A stretch of DNA of 43,500 nucleotides from Apostichopus japonicus (Eukaryota; Echinodermata; Holothuroidea; Aspidochirotida; Stichopodidae): the NCBI RefSeq assembly GCF_037975245.1, contig NC_092566.1, positions 11,191,501 to 11,235,000 of the forward strand, written 5' to 3'. Shown piece after piece: positions 14,581-26,550 of the stretch. Position 1 is the stretch's first letter, and every line of letters begins with the position of its first letter. The notes under the pieces were generated by a model. That model was not told where the DNA came from. It saw only the letters and a list, made by a program, of their open reading frames with translations, and searched no databases. Made by a program: the position numbers and the translations under genes.

Positions 14581-14783
14581 TGATTGTATGTCCAGAGGTT
14601 CGAAACCGGTAAGGAAGGACGGTAATTTTCACTGTAGGAGTTTGAGACCTGTCTCGAACAATACTAGTTCTGTTTTTGGTGACATATTTTGCCTTACTCC
14701 AGAGATCAAACATGATGCTAACCAACTCGAAAATCATTTGTGATTTCTGAAGCCGGATATCGAAAGAGATAATTTGAACAGAC
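14581..14783. other. Spacer between the two SINE copies, with a plus-strand B-box
   Basis: The word GAGGTTCGAAACCGG at about 14595-14610 matches the B-box consensus GGTTCGANNCC on the plus strand, opposite in direction to the neighbouring SINEs. No paired A box was found. The rest is not recognised. Confidence 0.4.
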
Positions 14784-14940
14784 TTTATGTTAAGGAAATG
14801 GAGGTAAACGACAAAGGCAAATAAATATATATAATTGAAAACGTAATGAGAAGGAAAATCCAGAACAGTGAAAAAACTTCAAGCCTCCACCGGGATTCGA
14901 ACCCGGGCCTCCCGCTTTGTACGCGGACACCCTAACCAAC
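14784..14940 (-). mobile_element. tRNA-derived SINE, copy 2 (5'-truncated)
   Basis: This is a direct copy of 14410-14566, highly similar by eye with a few substitutions and small indels. It starts at the same 3' end (TTTATGTTAAG) and stops at 14940 inside the tRNA-like head (14940-14883). The first 14 bases of the head are missing and are replaced by unrelated sequence beginning with a T run. B box and anticodon arm are intact; the A box is broken. Loss of the 5' end fits incomplete reverse transcription or a later deletion. Confidence 0.75.
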
Positions 14941-15210
14941 TTTTTTCACTGTTTTCTTAAAGAATGTCACTATATCGTAAGGGTACAAACGCTGTACAAG
15001 ACTAACAATAGGGAACACTCTCCATGCATGATTAAATACAATAGGCACCTGAGGTGCAGGAATTTAGTTATGCAAATACATGTTGTCACCTAATACACAT
15101 ACGCAGTTACCTTTGGACATACGTAGTCGGCTGGAGAGCGCCTCATGTAATACGGATGGAAGAAATATATAGTCAACAAGCAATTATTAAACAGGGTAAC
15201 AGACTGTGAC
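14941..15210. other. Gene-free unique sequence
   Basis: No feature recognised. Confidence 0.5.
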
Positions 15211-15223
15211 AATATATATATAT

Positions 15224-15314
<91 letters not shown>

Positions 15315-15500
15315 GTTATAGTTATAGTCATAGTTATAGTTATAGTCATAGTTATAGTTATATATAGTTATAGTTATATATATATATATTTATATTTTTA
15401 TATATATTTATATTTATATTTTTATATATATAGTTATATATATATAGTTATACATAGTTATATATAATCATATATAGTTATATATATAGTCATATATATA
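15211..15500. repeat. Compound (TA)n / (TATAGT)n array
   Basis: A TA tract runs to about 15313. It is followed by hexamers of TATAGT type in which every third unit reads TATAGTCA, giving an 18-bp higher-order period near 15315-15360. Then come TA, TATTTA and TATAGTTA variants to 15500. Confidence 0.9.
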
Positions 15501-16373
15501 AAGTGTGTATATTGTTGTTGTATTGTTTAACTTCTGACTGTTACGCTCTAAATGACTGATTCAGGGCTAGGTTTAAAATTACTTGGAAGCGGAATATATT
15601 TTAATAACTAAGTCACCAAACGCAATTAGCGCCTTTCCATCTCTCCTCGCAAACATATTTTCTTTGGAAGGGTGAAGAACTTTATTTGTGTTCATGCATA
15701 TGACTGATGTTATAGACAGTTATTTTCAAATATTGTCAGTTTACCCCATCAGTTTTGTGTTTTTTTGTTTACTGAAATTAATTCGACCATTAATAAATAA
15801 ACATAAAGGACAAAAGGAGTTCTCCGGGAAGATTAATTATTGGAACAGCTTTACACGGAAGCGACGCACTCAGGCTGCTGGATATAAAGACTATGTAACA
15901 CGTCATAAACAAAAAATAGGTGCCGAGAGAACAATAAACAGTCCTAAATAAATCTTTTTGACCAGAGGTGAGAATTATCCTGTTATTTTTTAGCATATTT
16001 AGGGCGTTCAATATTTCGCTTATACTTGTGAATTTTTCGATTGCTTTTTCATTATGCTTGATTAAACTTTCACCTGCGCTTTGTACCATGTCTTTTTAGT
16101 GTTAGAAATAAAGTACAGTGAACCACTGGCTGTAACAAAAACAAAATCATTAACTATTAAACGGTGTGATGTCCTAATTGTTACATTTTTTCGTGAAATC
16201 ATTTTGTTGTATAGTAAATTATCAGTGCTTAATTGTGCATACGTGTGTAAAATTTCTCCAAACACATATTATTTCTTTCAAAATGATTGGAATTTGGGAC
16301 AATTTCAGAAGCTACGATGGGTTCAATACATTCAGAAACGTAACCAAACACGAATCATGTATCGCTATTCCTT
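15501..16373. other. Gene-free stretch
   Basis: The 143-codon plus-strand ORF at 16081-16512 begins here. Its N-terminal half has random, hydrophobic composition and its C-terminal half translates the C-rich repeat that follows. No domain or splice context supports it. Confidence 0.55.
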
Positions 16374-16427
16374 CCCCCTCCCTCTCCCCCGCCATACCAT
16401 GCCCCCTCCCTCTCCCCCGCCATACCA
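16374..16427. repeat. C-rich 28-bp direct repeat, two copies
   Basis: Two identical 26-base blocks (16374-16399 and 16402-16427), each C-rich and ending GCCATACCA, are offset by 28 bases. On the minus strand they are G-rich. Confidence 0.85.
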
Positions 16428-16597
16428 CACCTTCCCATCCTTTCCATTTTTTTTGTCACTTGCAATTGCCAAAAGCATAACTGTTAAGCTGATCATTATA
16501 GTTAAATTATGAGTTGTGATTAGAATTAACAAATCCCCTTCTCTCTCCGAAAGGAAAGGGGGGGGTGGGGGAACTGAAAGACCGTTGCCTTTAGGCT

Positions 16598-17044
16598 CAT
16601 TATCAATGAACGAGACTTCATCTGAACCTTAGCTCTATCATATTATTAATGAATGAGGCTTCATCTGAACCTTAGCTCTATCCAATTATCAATGAAGGAG
16701 GCTTCATCTGAACCTTAGCTCTATCCAATTATCAATGAAGGAGGCTTCATCTGAACCTTAGCTCTATCCAATTATCAATGAACGAGACTTCATCTGAACC
16801 TTAGCTATATCTTATTATCAATGAACGAGGCTAATTCATATGAACCTTAGCTCTAACCTATTATCAATGAACGAGACTTCATCCGAACTTTAGCTCTATC
16901 TTATTATTAATGAATGAGGCTTCATCTGAACCTTAGCTCTATCTTATTATCAATTAAACGAGACTTCATCTGAACCTTAGCTCTATCTCATTATCAATTA
17001 AACGAGGCTTCATCTGAACCTTAGCTCTATCCAATTATCAATGA
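16598..17044. repeat. 43-bp tandem repeat array, about 10.4 copies
   Basis: Units beginning ATTATYAATGA start at 16599, 16642, 16685, 16728, 16771, 16814, 16860, 16903, 16946, 16990 and 17034. The spacing is 43 except for 46 (an insertion in the sixth unit) and 44 (an extra A in two units). The core CTTCATCTGAACCTTAG is nearly invariant; variation falls in the ATGAACGAG/ATGAAGGAG/TTAAACGAG part. Most units contain a start codon followed by seven sense codons and TAG, probably by chance. There are no spacers, so this is not a CRISPR array. Confidence 0.95.
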
Positions 17045-17324
17045 TCTAGTCTAGAATTCACTCTGAGCGGGATAGAGATGGTTCATTGCTGTATAGTCAC
17101 CAATGTGGTTATGTCTCTAAAATAGTGAAAAGGGGACACAACCCCAAATATTTACCTTAAAATGGTGATAGATAACTATCAGATCCAGGATTTAAAAGGG
17201 GTCAGTGTGGGTTTGACTGTTGCTGGGGTTGTTGAATCCGACTGCCATGCCAAGGGGGGGGGGGGGGTTCTCCAAGAGAAATATATTGAGATATGTCGAA
17301 TTTGTGGGTAGGAGGGGCGGGGTG
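17045..17324. other. Gene-free sequence with (G)13
   Basis: (G)13 at 17255-17267. No exon seen. Confidence 0.6.
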
Positions 17325-17430
17325 GCTGACATTTTGTATGTGATGTCATAGTGCCATATACTAGGATCTGAAACCTTTTACTTTCTTTTTCTTCATATTT
17401 TCAAAGTAGGATGTTAAGTGTGTTCACATA
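17325..17430 (+). repeat. Dispersed repeat, copy 2 (GTGAYGTCATAG family)
   Basis: Resembles 8390-8520: the same order of words GTGATGTCATAGTGCCA, CT-rich stretch, TTCAAAGTAGGATGTTAA. Boundaries are approximate. Confidence 0.5.
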
Positions 17431-18227
17431 AAACAATCGTGTCCCGTTGAAACCGACTCTGATGTAGAGGCAGTGGGTATGGGGTCAGTCCCACAGAAAC
17501 GTTAAGTACAACTTATGGCGTGAAATGTTGTTTTTCAGAGGCATATTTAATCTTGATATTACGGTATCGATATATAATGTCAACACGTCAAGTTGTAGTA
17601 ATAAATACTACGTGGTCGAAAGGGTGGGTGTGTGTGGAGGGAGGTGGGGGGGGGCATGTGGCTACATCCCCATACCCGACCCCATTCCACCCAGTCCCTG
17701 ATTACTACCAATCAAAACTTACATAAATAACTGTAACTTCTATATAACGTTCTAGATGTCATTTAAGACACTCCGCATACAACCGTACAGCCAAAACTTA
17801 ATTTTGACAAACTTTTAAATGAAGTACCATAAAAGTCACTCTAATGTTCTCTGATTAAATGCCACTCTCAAAAAGGAAGACAAAAAAGGGGAAAATGTTG
17901 CTATAGTTTTTAAACTGTTTTCTGTTAAAACTTTATCTCATATTTGCAAATGTTTCTCCCCCGTTCAGCCTCACATGCAAAGTAATTCAAGCCGTCGTTA
18001 TCTTTACCATCACAAATCATAAGTTTTATTTTTTCCTCCGTCAAAACATGTCATTCTTTTTACTGATAAAGTTTTCCACAAAAAAAAGTCTTTTCGTTTC
18101 CTCCCTCAGTGTATCATTTTTCTCCAAACCTAATCAAATGGAGCCGATTGCTGTCCATATGCCAATCACCAGAAATACGAGAAAATCGAGCGAAAGCTCC
18201 ATAAAATTGTCTAACATACATATGGCT

Positions 18228-18230
<3 letters not shown>
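17431..18230. other. Gene-free stretch
   Basis: Contains a G-rich segment at 17630-17656. Only chance ORFs; one plus-strand ORF ends in the (TA)n that follows. Confidence 0.55.

Positions 18231-18284
<54 letters not shown>
18231..18284. repeat. (AT)27 microsatellite
   Basis: Pure AT tract. Confidence 0.97.
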
Positions 18285-18287
<3 letters not shown>

Positions 18288-18334
18288 TCAGACATCGATC
18301 GGTGAGTATTAATACCGTATCAAACAATATATAC

Positions 18335-18360
18335 CAGTGGCGCGAAAAGTTTGGCGCCAA
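18335..18360. repeat. CAGTGGCGC word next to TTGGCGCCAA palindrome
   Basis: CAGTGGCGCG at 18335-18344 looks like the end of a hAT-type element. It is followed at 18351-18360 by the perfect 10-bp palindrome TTGGCGCCAA. The partner end was not found, so the element call is weak. Confidence 0.3.
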
Positions 18361-19209
18361 TCATCAATCACGGGAATAATTTGCATGTATAAACCTTCAT
18401 CATAACTTGAAGCATTATATCTTTGCAATAGTAGCCACAGAAAAAAATTATTTAAAAAAAAAAAACGGAAAGAAAGAGATAAAAAAAAAATCCTGGCATA
18501 ATAACTCGGTGACGATCGAAATATATATGACTAACCATTTTGAAAGGATTGTCATAAATATAAACAAGCAAAAAAAAAAAAAAAAACAGAAATAAGAGAG
18601 AAAAGCAAAGAAGCTATTAAAGGCTTATGGGATTTCAACACATGATGTGAAATATTCTGGTCAAGTGTATAAGTGTAGCATCGATTCACACAGTAAACGA
18701 TGGAAAACAATACTATATAGCACGTTAAGATTACATTATAGATGGTACGAATATAATAACAATTAAAGGCCTTCTTTTGAGATTGCAGTATACATATAGA
18801 TTTGCACGGTGTGCCACTACAATTTTAATTTGAAACTAAGATTAAGCCGGCATAGTTGTATAAATGATCATCCCTTCATCAACCCTTGGTATGTACATAG
18901 CCCTTGCTAAATACATGTCTACAGCTTCCCTTGAGGTCAAAGGTCAGTTACAGGTCACAGTCAGAATAAGTCTGATTATGCAGAAGTGAAGTTTGTTTTG
19001 ACCTTCAACCCTCTTTGCATAGGTATGAATTCATTAATTCTGAAAGACTTGCCATCTCTGCTCAGCAGTTCAGATTGTTGGAAAATCTTGTATCTCAAGT
19101 TTCTTCTCATATTGGCAAGGAAAAACTATAAGTCGTTTGACTTTCTGGTTAAGGAAAGGGATGGTTGCATGAAAGGAATAAATTAGTCATGATTCTAAAG
19201 GGTATACAC
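18361..19209. other. Gene-free stretch with A-rich tracts
   Basis: Several A runs of 8-18 lie at 18445-18600, ending in an A-rich segment that could be the tail of a retrocopy; no body is recognised upstream. The rest is unremarkable. Confidence 0.5.
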
Positions 19210-19420
19210 CAGTGGCGTGGAGAGACAGGTCTACATGGCCCCGGGGAAAATTGTCACCCGATCCCCCATCTTAAAACACTAAAGTATATTATGTAAATGA
19301 GAATGAATCGTTATTTCGCCCTTATTTACTCGGGCCCCCTAATGTGACCCCGGTTTCCGGGGATGTATTCCCCTTGACACCCATTCACCCACCCCTTCCT
19401 TCACGGGCCTGGTTTGCACA
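19210..19420 (+). mobile_element. Possible hAT-like non-autonomous element fragment
   Basis: Begins CAGTGGCGTGGAGAG at 19210, like the CAGTGGCGKA ends of hAT-type elements. It continues as a G+C-rich block with CCCCGGGG-type palindromes (about 19240 and 19350-19365) that stands out from the A+T-rich flanks. No matching right-hand inverted terminus was found; the right edge is approximate. Confidence 0.3.
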
Positions 19421-19771
19421 TCATAAGATAATATATTCAACAACAAAATATATGGTGGGAAGTGGAAATTTCTTTAGTCGATATAACCTCATGGCAGAAG
19501 TCAAATGGTTGTAGTTCAATATATCCCTCGGTTAGACAGGCTCTCTAAGTGTAAACAATAGGCTACATCACTTAAAGGAAGGCTGTTGTTAAACCCTTAA
19601 GCAGTACCCAAAATTCAATTATATATCTACAATCAAGAGGATACCATTTAAAAGTATTAAAACTCCATATATAGGGAAACACCTTTTTTTAACTTTTTTT
19701 AATAAAATCCCAACCACGCTCTTTGCAAATTGCCATGTTTTTGTGAAATTACCCACGATGCAACGATTTCA

Positions 19772-19818
19772 TGACGTCACACATGCGCCTCTGCAGCGGC
19801 AAACTTGCCGCTATGCAG
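19772..19818. promoter_or_regulatory. CRE palindrome followed by a strong hairpin
   Basis: TGACGTCA lies at 19772-19779. At 19795-19812, AGCGGCAA and TTGCCGCT form a perfect 8-bp stem with a 2-base loop, extended by CTGC (19791-19794) and GCAG (19815-19818) after a 2-base bulge. A role in transcription is inference from the CRE word only. Confidence 0.4.
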
Positions 19819-20650
19819 ATTTCCTCGTAGTACCGCTGCACACAAAACAACGTTTTATAGGATTTTTTTTTTCTGATAAAGTGAGTGTGCCCAGTGCTGT
19901 ACCCAATTTGCCTAGTAAATGTACCCAACAGTGCTTTTTAAATGTACTTATGATACCATATATGTGCATGTTGTAAATATCTGTATAACAAAGATGATTA
20001 CATTCTTGTGTAAAAAGTTTAAGAACGTGTCCGTTTTGGCTTAAGTCTAAATTTTATTGGTCATAATAACGGCACTAAGTTACCCGGTTGTTAAATAGAT
20101 AAGTCTTTCTTAATTGAAGTCTAATCACTATATAGATGTAACTTTTTATGAAAACATATTTATGACTGACATATTAATTTGCAGGGACCAATTTTGGAAG
20201 GGGTTTGGGGGGGATGGGGGCAATTACTAACGTTTGCGAGTAGTAGAAACTGGTAAAGGGATATTGACCTTAACTTGATGATTTCAATACAGACAAATTG
20301 TGATTTCATTTTCTAATGAAAAAGTTGGGGAAAGGTTTTCATCTTCTTCCTGTATATATATAATTCAAGACGTATATATATACCCTCGTTTGAACTACAA
20401 ACTATTTATCGATCTAGGACACAAAATGATATCTTATAGTCTGGAGGGACCCTCATCTATATCCCCCTAAAGCCCCCAGGATTTATTGGTGGATTGAATA
20501 TGAGTGTAGCATAAAAGAGGCTGTCGTGAACTAGTTACAATGTTATTAAGATATAAGTGTCCACGGTACAAACCATTCCTCAAAGAACTCTGACTCATTT
20601 AGCAGATCTTCTGGAGACCATCAAATCGGTCACCGGCCTCCTCTAAGAAA
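19819..20650. other. Gene-free stretch
   Basis: No exon seen. A G-rich segment lies near 20200-20220. Confidence 0.55.
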
Positions 20651-20872
20651 AAAAAGAAGAAGAAGAAGATAACATAATATAAAACAGAGATGAAGATCTT
20701 TTTGTTTCGGCTTTTTTTTCTTTTCTTTTTTAGTCGGTTATTTCAAGGACATTTATTTTTCTCCTCCAAATTGCACGTTTCCTTCTACTAGTGTCCGTTA
20801 TTGCTGATTGCGTACTGTCAATTTGAAAATAGCGCCAAGAGTTATCGTATTTAAGAAGAAGAAGAAGAAGAA
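20651..20872. repeat. Two (GAA)n tracts about 200 bp apart
   Basis: GAA repeats at about 20655-20669 and 20852-20872, with a T-rich stretch between them (20700-20735) that could pair with them. Confidence 0.85.
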
Positions 20873-20969
20873 ATACGTAAAAAACCCGTGTATACATTAT
20901 ACGCAATTCATTATAAAACATGTCAGTAAATAGTCAGTCTTTGATCAAGACGATACCCAGATACTGCTT

Positions 20970-21272
20970 GAGACAGAGAGAGACAGAGAGGTGGAGAGAG
21001 AGAGAAAGAGAAAAATTGAGGAAGAGAGGGTGGAGACAGAAACAAGATGAAAGATGTTCGAAATAGACAAGATAAAATAGCTATCAAAGAAATACTGATC
21101 TGTCATTATTTCATTAATAATTAACAAACATATTCTTAATTTAAACTCTGAGAAATGTTCATTTAAAACCTTTGATTGTTTAGGGGCCTTGGGATGTAAA
21201 TCGTTACAACAGGACAATAAACAGACGAAAGAGAGAGAGAGAGGTGGAGGGGGGGGGTGGGGGAGAGAGAGA
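20970..21272. repeat. Purine-rich (GA)n segments
   Basis: AGAGAC/GAGA-type repeats at 20970-21045 and 21228-21272, the second including a (G)8. The intervening sequence is A+T-rich and not coding. Confidence 0.85.
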
Positions 21273-21501
21273 TAACCGATTTCGTTAGGTCAACTTAATT
21301 ATGTTTTGTAATTACTTCGTTGTTTCTGCCAAATGTTGCTCAGAGACTTACAGATGAAAGAAATATAAAAAAAACTTGATTCGAAATAAACGATGTGGAA
21401 AGTGATATACAGCGATACTGAAACCTGTGTCTTGTTCAGGAAGAGTGAAACAAGATGTACAGCAACAACGCAAAGCATTAGTTGGATATGCCGTACACAC
21501 C

Positions 21502-22638
<1,137 letters not shown>

Positions 22639-23408
22639 CAGCCCTACACCAGAGAGCAGTCAGTCCTACACCAAGGAACTATCAGCCCTACAATAGGGAA
22701 CTGTCAGCCCTACACCAGGGAACTGTCAGCCCTACACCAGGGAACTGTCAGCCCTACACCAGAGAGCAGTCAGCCCTACACCAGGAAACTGTCAGCCCTA
22801 CACCAGGGAACTGTCAGCCCTACACCAGGGAACTGTCAGCCCTACACCAGGGAACTGTCAGCCCTACACCAGAGAGCATTCAGTCCTACACCAGGGAACT
22901 GTCAGCCCTACACCAGGGAACTGTCAGCCCTACACCAGGGAACTGTCAGCTCTACACCAGGGAACTGTCAGCCCTACACCAGGGAACTGTCAGCCCTACA
23001 CCAGGGAACTGTCAGCCCTACACCAGAGAGCAGTCAGCCCTACAACAGGGAACTGTCAGCCCTTCACCAGGGAACTGTCAGCCCTACACCAGGGAACTGT
23101 CAGCCCTACACCAGAGAGCAGTCAGCCCTACAACAGGGAACTGTCAGCCCTACACCAGGGAACTGTCAGCCCTACACCAGGGAACTGTCAGCCCTACACC
23201 AGAGAGCATTCAGTCCTACACCAGGGAACTGTCAGCCCTACACCAGGGAACTGTCAGCCCTACACCAGGGAACTGTCAGCCCTACACCAGAGAGCAGTCA
23301 GCCCTACACCAGGGAAATGTCAACCCTACACCGGGGAACTATCAGCCCTACACCAGAGAGCAGTCAGTCCTACACCAGGGAACTGTCAGCCCTACACCAG
23401 GGAACTGT
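22639..23408. repeat. 22-bp minisatellite, exactly 35 units
   Basis: 770 bases in perfect 22-bp register. Each unit begins CAGCCCTACACCAG; the majority unit ends GGAACTGT. A second type ending AGAGCAGT or AGAGCATT occupies units 1, 6, 11, 18, 22, 26, 30 and 33 (starts 22639, 22749, 22859, 23013, 23101, 23189, 23277, 23343). Higher-order copying is visible: the AGAGCATT unit plus a CAGTCC unit recurs 330 bases apart (22859, 23189), and the AGAGCAGT unit plus a CAACAG unit recurs 88 bases apart (23013, 23101). The plus strand has no stop codon in any frame of the majority unit, so ORFs of about 300 codons run through by construction. The minus strand has TAG in every unit. Confidence 0.97.
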
Positions 23409-25060
23409 AATCTTAGCCCCTCTCCTTTTCCCCAGCACAAACATGGTGGTTGCCCCTGTTTGAAGCACTATTCATGTAACAATTGTGGATGGACACCGTT
23501 TTATAACTAGTATTCTCTATTTTGATTAGTACCGGTAACTCTGAATAACTCCGAAAATAACAAAATCAGTAACATAGTTTGATTGTCTTAAAGACTTGCA
23601 ACTTTTTTTCTGCACCATTATTTGAAAACAACAAAAATTAAAAGGCACTAAATGAAATTTAAAGAACATTTTTTCATGATGATATCTCACGTGTATATAT
23701 GTTCTATGCCTGGAGTAACGCATTGATTTTTATGTCGAAAAGGTATATTTGATCTTTTAGCGGCATCAGTAACTATATAGAGTAAGAAATATGGTAACTA
23801 CTTGTGATGGGGGGGGGGGGGGGGTGATTCAACTATAACAATGTGGAATAATGGTGTTTTCTCTATGGATTGTCACATTCTCTCAAAAATCTTTTATTAC
23901 TGCAATAAGATTGATAAAGTAATGTATATATAGGTACCTAACTTCTGCCTGATTTTCCTAACCTTTCTAGCTTACTGCAATATATGTAACAAATTACTCT
24001 TTGGTTTTTATCCATTACCAAGTATAAGGACAACTTATCAAAAAGAAAAGAAAAGGGAAAAAATAATTTGGCATCAGCAAAGGCCAAGATAATGTCCTTC
24101 CTAAAACAGCTGTAATATTGATATGAGAGGCCACCTTTACATCAAGTCCATATAGATTGGATATGCTGTACACATGCGCAGTTTTGATAGAACAGACATG
24201 AACCGCTGGAATTGATATATAACACGATATCATCGTCTTAGAGCACTAATGGTCAAAGACCTTAATAACGACAGATTGACGTGGCTCCATTGTAATACAA
24301 TCACTGCAAACAGTTGTCTCAACGTGCATCTAATGGCCGTATATCTTAGAGATATGAGAGACTCTGACGAGACAGCTAAAAGTGTTCATCTTCGGAAGCT
24401 GCTGTGCTGCACGACATCTACATAGCGACCGTGCCAAAAAAAGGCGCGAAAACGAGAAGTACTTTCTTCCGCTTTTATCTACAGTCTGCGCCGTTCTTGG
24501 CGTCATGTCATGACATTTGATGAGGAAAACTTATCCAAAATGTGTTAGTGGAGATTGATGCAAAATATAATTCTTCCCTATTAGGTAACCATACTGAAAA
24601 TCACTTTAAGAGATTCTGTTCGGCAAATTTCGGAGGCGAGTGGCTTGAAATGTTTACGCTAAGAGCTTCCTAAGTATGTTTGGAGAGATGCATACTACGA
24701 TTTTTGTTATAGATATTGCCTAAAAAAAAAGTCGCTCAATTTGACCACCCCCCCCCCCACTTTCCTTATCATGTTATTTTAACGTTTCTTGTAATAAAAA
24801 GTAAAAACAGTTTACAAACTTTAGGTCATATGTTCTCAAATCATGCATCATGTATGGATGTTGTAACCATACATATACCAACGTAATACCGTGTGATCAT
24901 TGTTAGTGCGTAATTCCAATGGGGAATATGATTACTGTGTCAGTTTGTGGGAAACTGCAGGTAGACAACAGAGATCCTATTCAATATAAGTTAACGTCAC
25001 ACATTCAAATCTATACACACACAAAAATTGTTTAAACAAGTAAATCAACAAAAGAGAACT
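23409..25060. other. Gene-free stretch
   Basis: Contains (G)16 at 23809-23824 and (C)11 at 24748-24758. A G+C- and CpG-richer segment lies at 24240-24680 with no open frame of note. No exon recognised. Confidence 0.55.
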
Positions 25061-25180
25061 GACTTGGATGTTCTGAAACAAATTTGGCAGACACGGAAAG
25101 GTTTGGTTGGAATGGGATTCAACCAGCCTGGATTATGTACAAGTTTATGTTCTTCACCGCATGAGCTAGCTAGCCGTTAA
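25061..25180 (-). mobile_element. Degraded tRNA-derived SINE
   Basis: On the minus strand an A-box-like word CTAGCTCATGCGGTGAAG (25169-25152) and a B-box-like word GGTTGAATCCC (25124-25114) sit at tRNA-like spacing. They resemble TAGCTCAGTNGGTAGAG and GGTTCGAATCCC. The head is flanked on its 5' side by a T run. Stems are not convincing, so this is a decayed SINE head rather than a tRNA gene. Its body would extend below 25107. Confidence 0.45.
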
Positions 25181-25883
25181 TTTTTTTTTATGCGATCCCT
25201 GTATAGCAGAGGAATGGATATATGATATGAACACTTTAAAGAACGAATGTAGTCAGAATTTTAGTCTTGTTTAATATTATAGTGCCAAGAAAAACGGTAA
25301 AATTTGAGTAACGTTTCCATAGTTATTCCGATTTTCATGGTATTCACCTTTCACTTTGTCAATATGGGGCAAAACTACATATTTTTTTTTTTTTTTTTTT
25401 TTAAACCATACTTCTTGTTTCTTCATTACGTGAAATTAGACATATCTGTAGTCGAGCTAATATTGGGCTCTGGATTATTTACTGTGAAATAGTATCGATA
25501 AAATGTGCCCCAAATCCTGTTTTTCACGTTTCCTCGCTGTATTTCTTGATAATTGAATGTGTGACACGTCTAGTGTGCTGTTATATATACAAACTGTTAA
25601 ATTGTCACTACTCACATTAGCTATGATAGATTTGACAATTGTTTCATCTTTTGACAATATTTTGACAGCGTTCCTTATGATACCAAAATCGATAAAATAT
25701 TCGAGTGCCGTATGTTTAAGCAAAATCCGACGACCTTTTGAAAACATACGAAAGAAGACAACAGCTTCTGATAAAATAAAAGGAACGATATCAAAATGAA
25801 CAAAGGGAAAGTTGACTGAAAACTTATATAACTTGAAACCAGAAAGGGAGTGTTGGCTAGACCGACCACTAACCTCACTATAG
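25181..25883. other. Gene-free stretch with (T)21
   Basis: (T)21 at 25382-25402. Overlapping ORFs of up to 90 codons on both strands at 25475-25800 have no recognisable domain. Confidence 0.5.
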
Positions 25884-26095
25884 CAGGCGCGTATCCAGGA
25901 TTTTCAAACCCGGGGGGCGCGAATTACTATCTAAGCGGAGCGCCACCATCGGTTGGCGCGCAGCGTACAAGAAAATTTCTTGTTTTGATACCCCCCAGAT
26001 CACCGGAAACGGCACTTCTCAGGCTTGAAATGACCAACCAGATGTACACTTTTTGCCTGAGAACCAAGTATTTCCTAATAGTTTTTTCCCATCCA
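25884..26095 (+). mobile_element. G+C-rich dispersed element, copy A
   Basis: Starts CAGGCGCGTATCCAGG (25884-25899). The conserved core at 25928-25978 contains TATCTAAGCGGAGC, then a hairpin GCGCCA/TGGCGC (25940-25945 with 25954-25959), then GCGTACAAGAAAATTT. The following words CCCCCAGATCACCGGAAA and CACTTCTCAGGC recur in copies B and C. Ends of the CAGGNGCGTA type are seen on non-autonomous DNA transposons (hAT-like) of marine invertebrates, but no target duplication or right terminus could be set. The ORFs across it are not conserved between copies. Confidence 0.6.
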
Positions 26096-26550
26096 TAACC
26101 TTTTTGAAGATTGTCAACCCGGCACACATCATGTTCGACCTGATCGCAACTCCTGTGGGTCTTTGCTTTTGTAGGTGATTCTACGTCGCTGCCCACAATA
26201 CCCGTCAGCCCCACTTTTCAAGGTTTTAAGCCCCGTATTTGTTTAGAATTTGAAAATTCACATTTCTCGTGAATAAACTCACTTGAAAACATACCCATTA
26301 TGTTGTACAAAATGTCATCTATGGACAACCAATATAGAAAAACTTCCTTCAACCCCTAACAGACCGGTCAAAATTGCACGAGTAGAGGGAAGTGTGATGC
26401 AGAATGTTGGTGAGAAATTTTCGAAAATTCAGACACAGTTAATTTATTGGTGTAGAAATATTGAAACCTCTTATAACGGCTATTATAGAACTTGGTTGAA
26501 GGAAATGAAAAAATAGCAGATATTTCCGAAAACCGAACACTACACACATA
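26096..26550. other. Sequence between elements A and B
   Basis: No gene. It may belong to element A, since its right end was not found. Confidence 0.45.

Noticed and set aside
16081-16512. 143-codon plus-strand ORF
   Set aside because: Its C-terminal half translates a C-rich direct repeat, the N-terminal half is hydrophobic and random, and no domain or splice support was seen.
22639-23408. CRISPR array
   Set aside because: The repeats are contiguous with no unique spacers, there are no cas genes, and the context is an animal genome. The same applies to 16598-17044.
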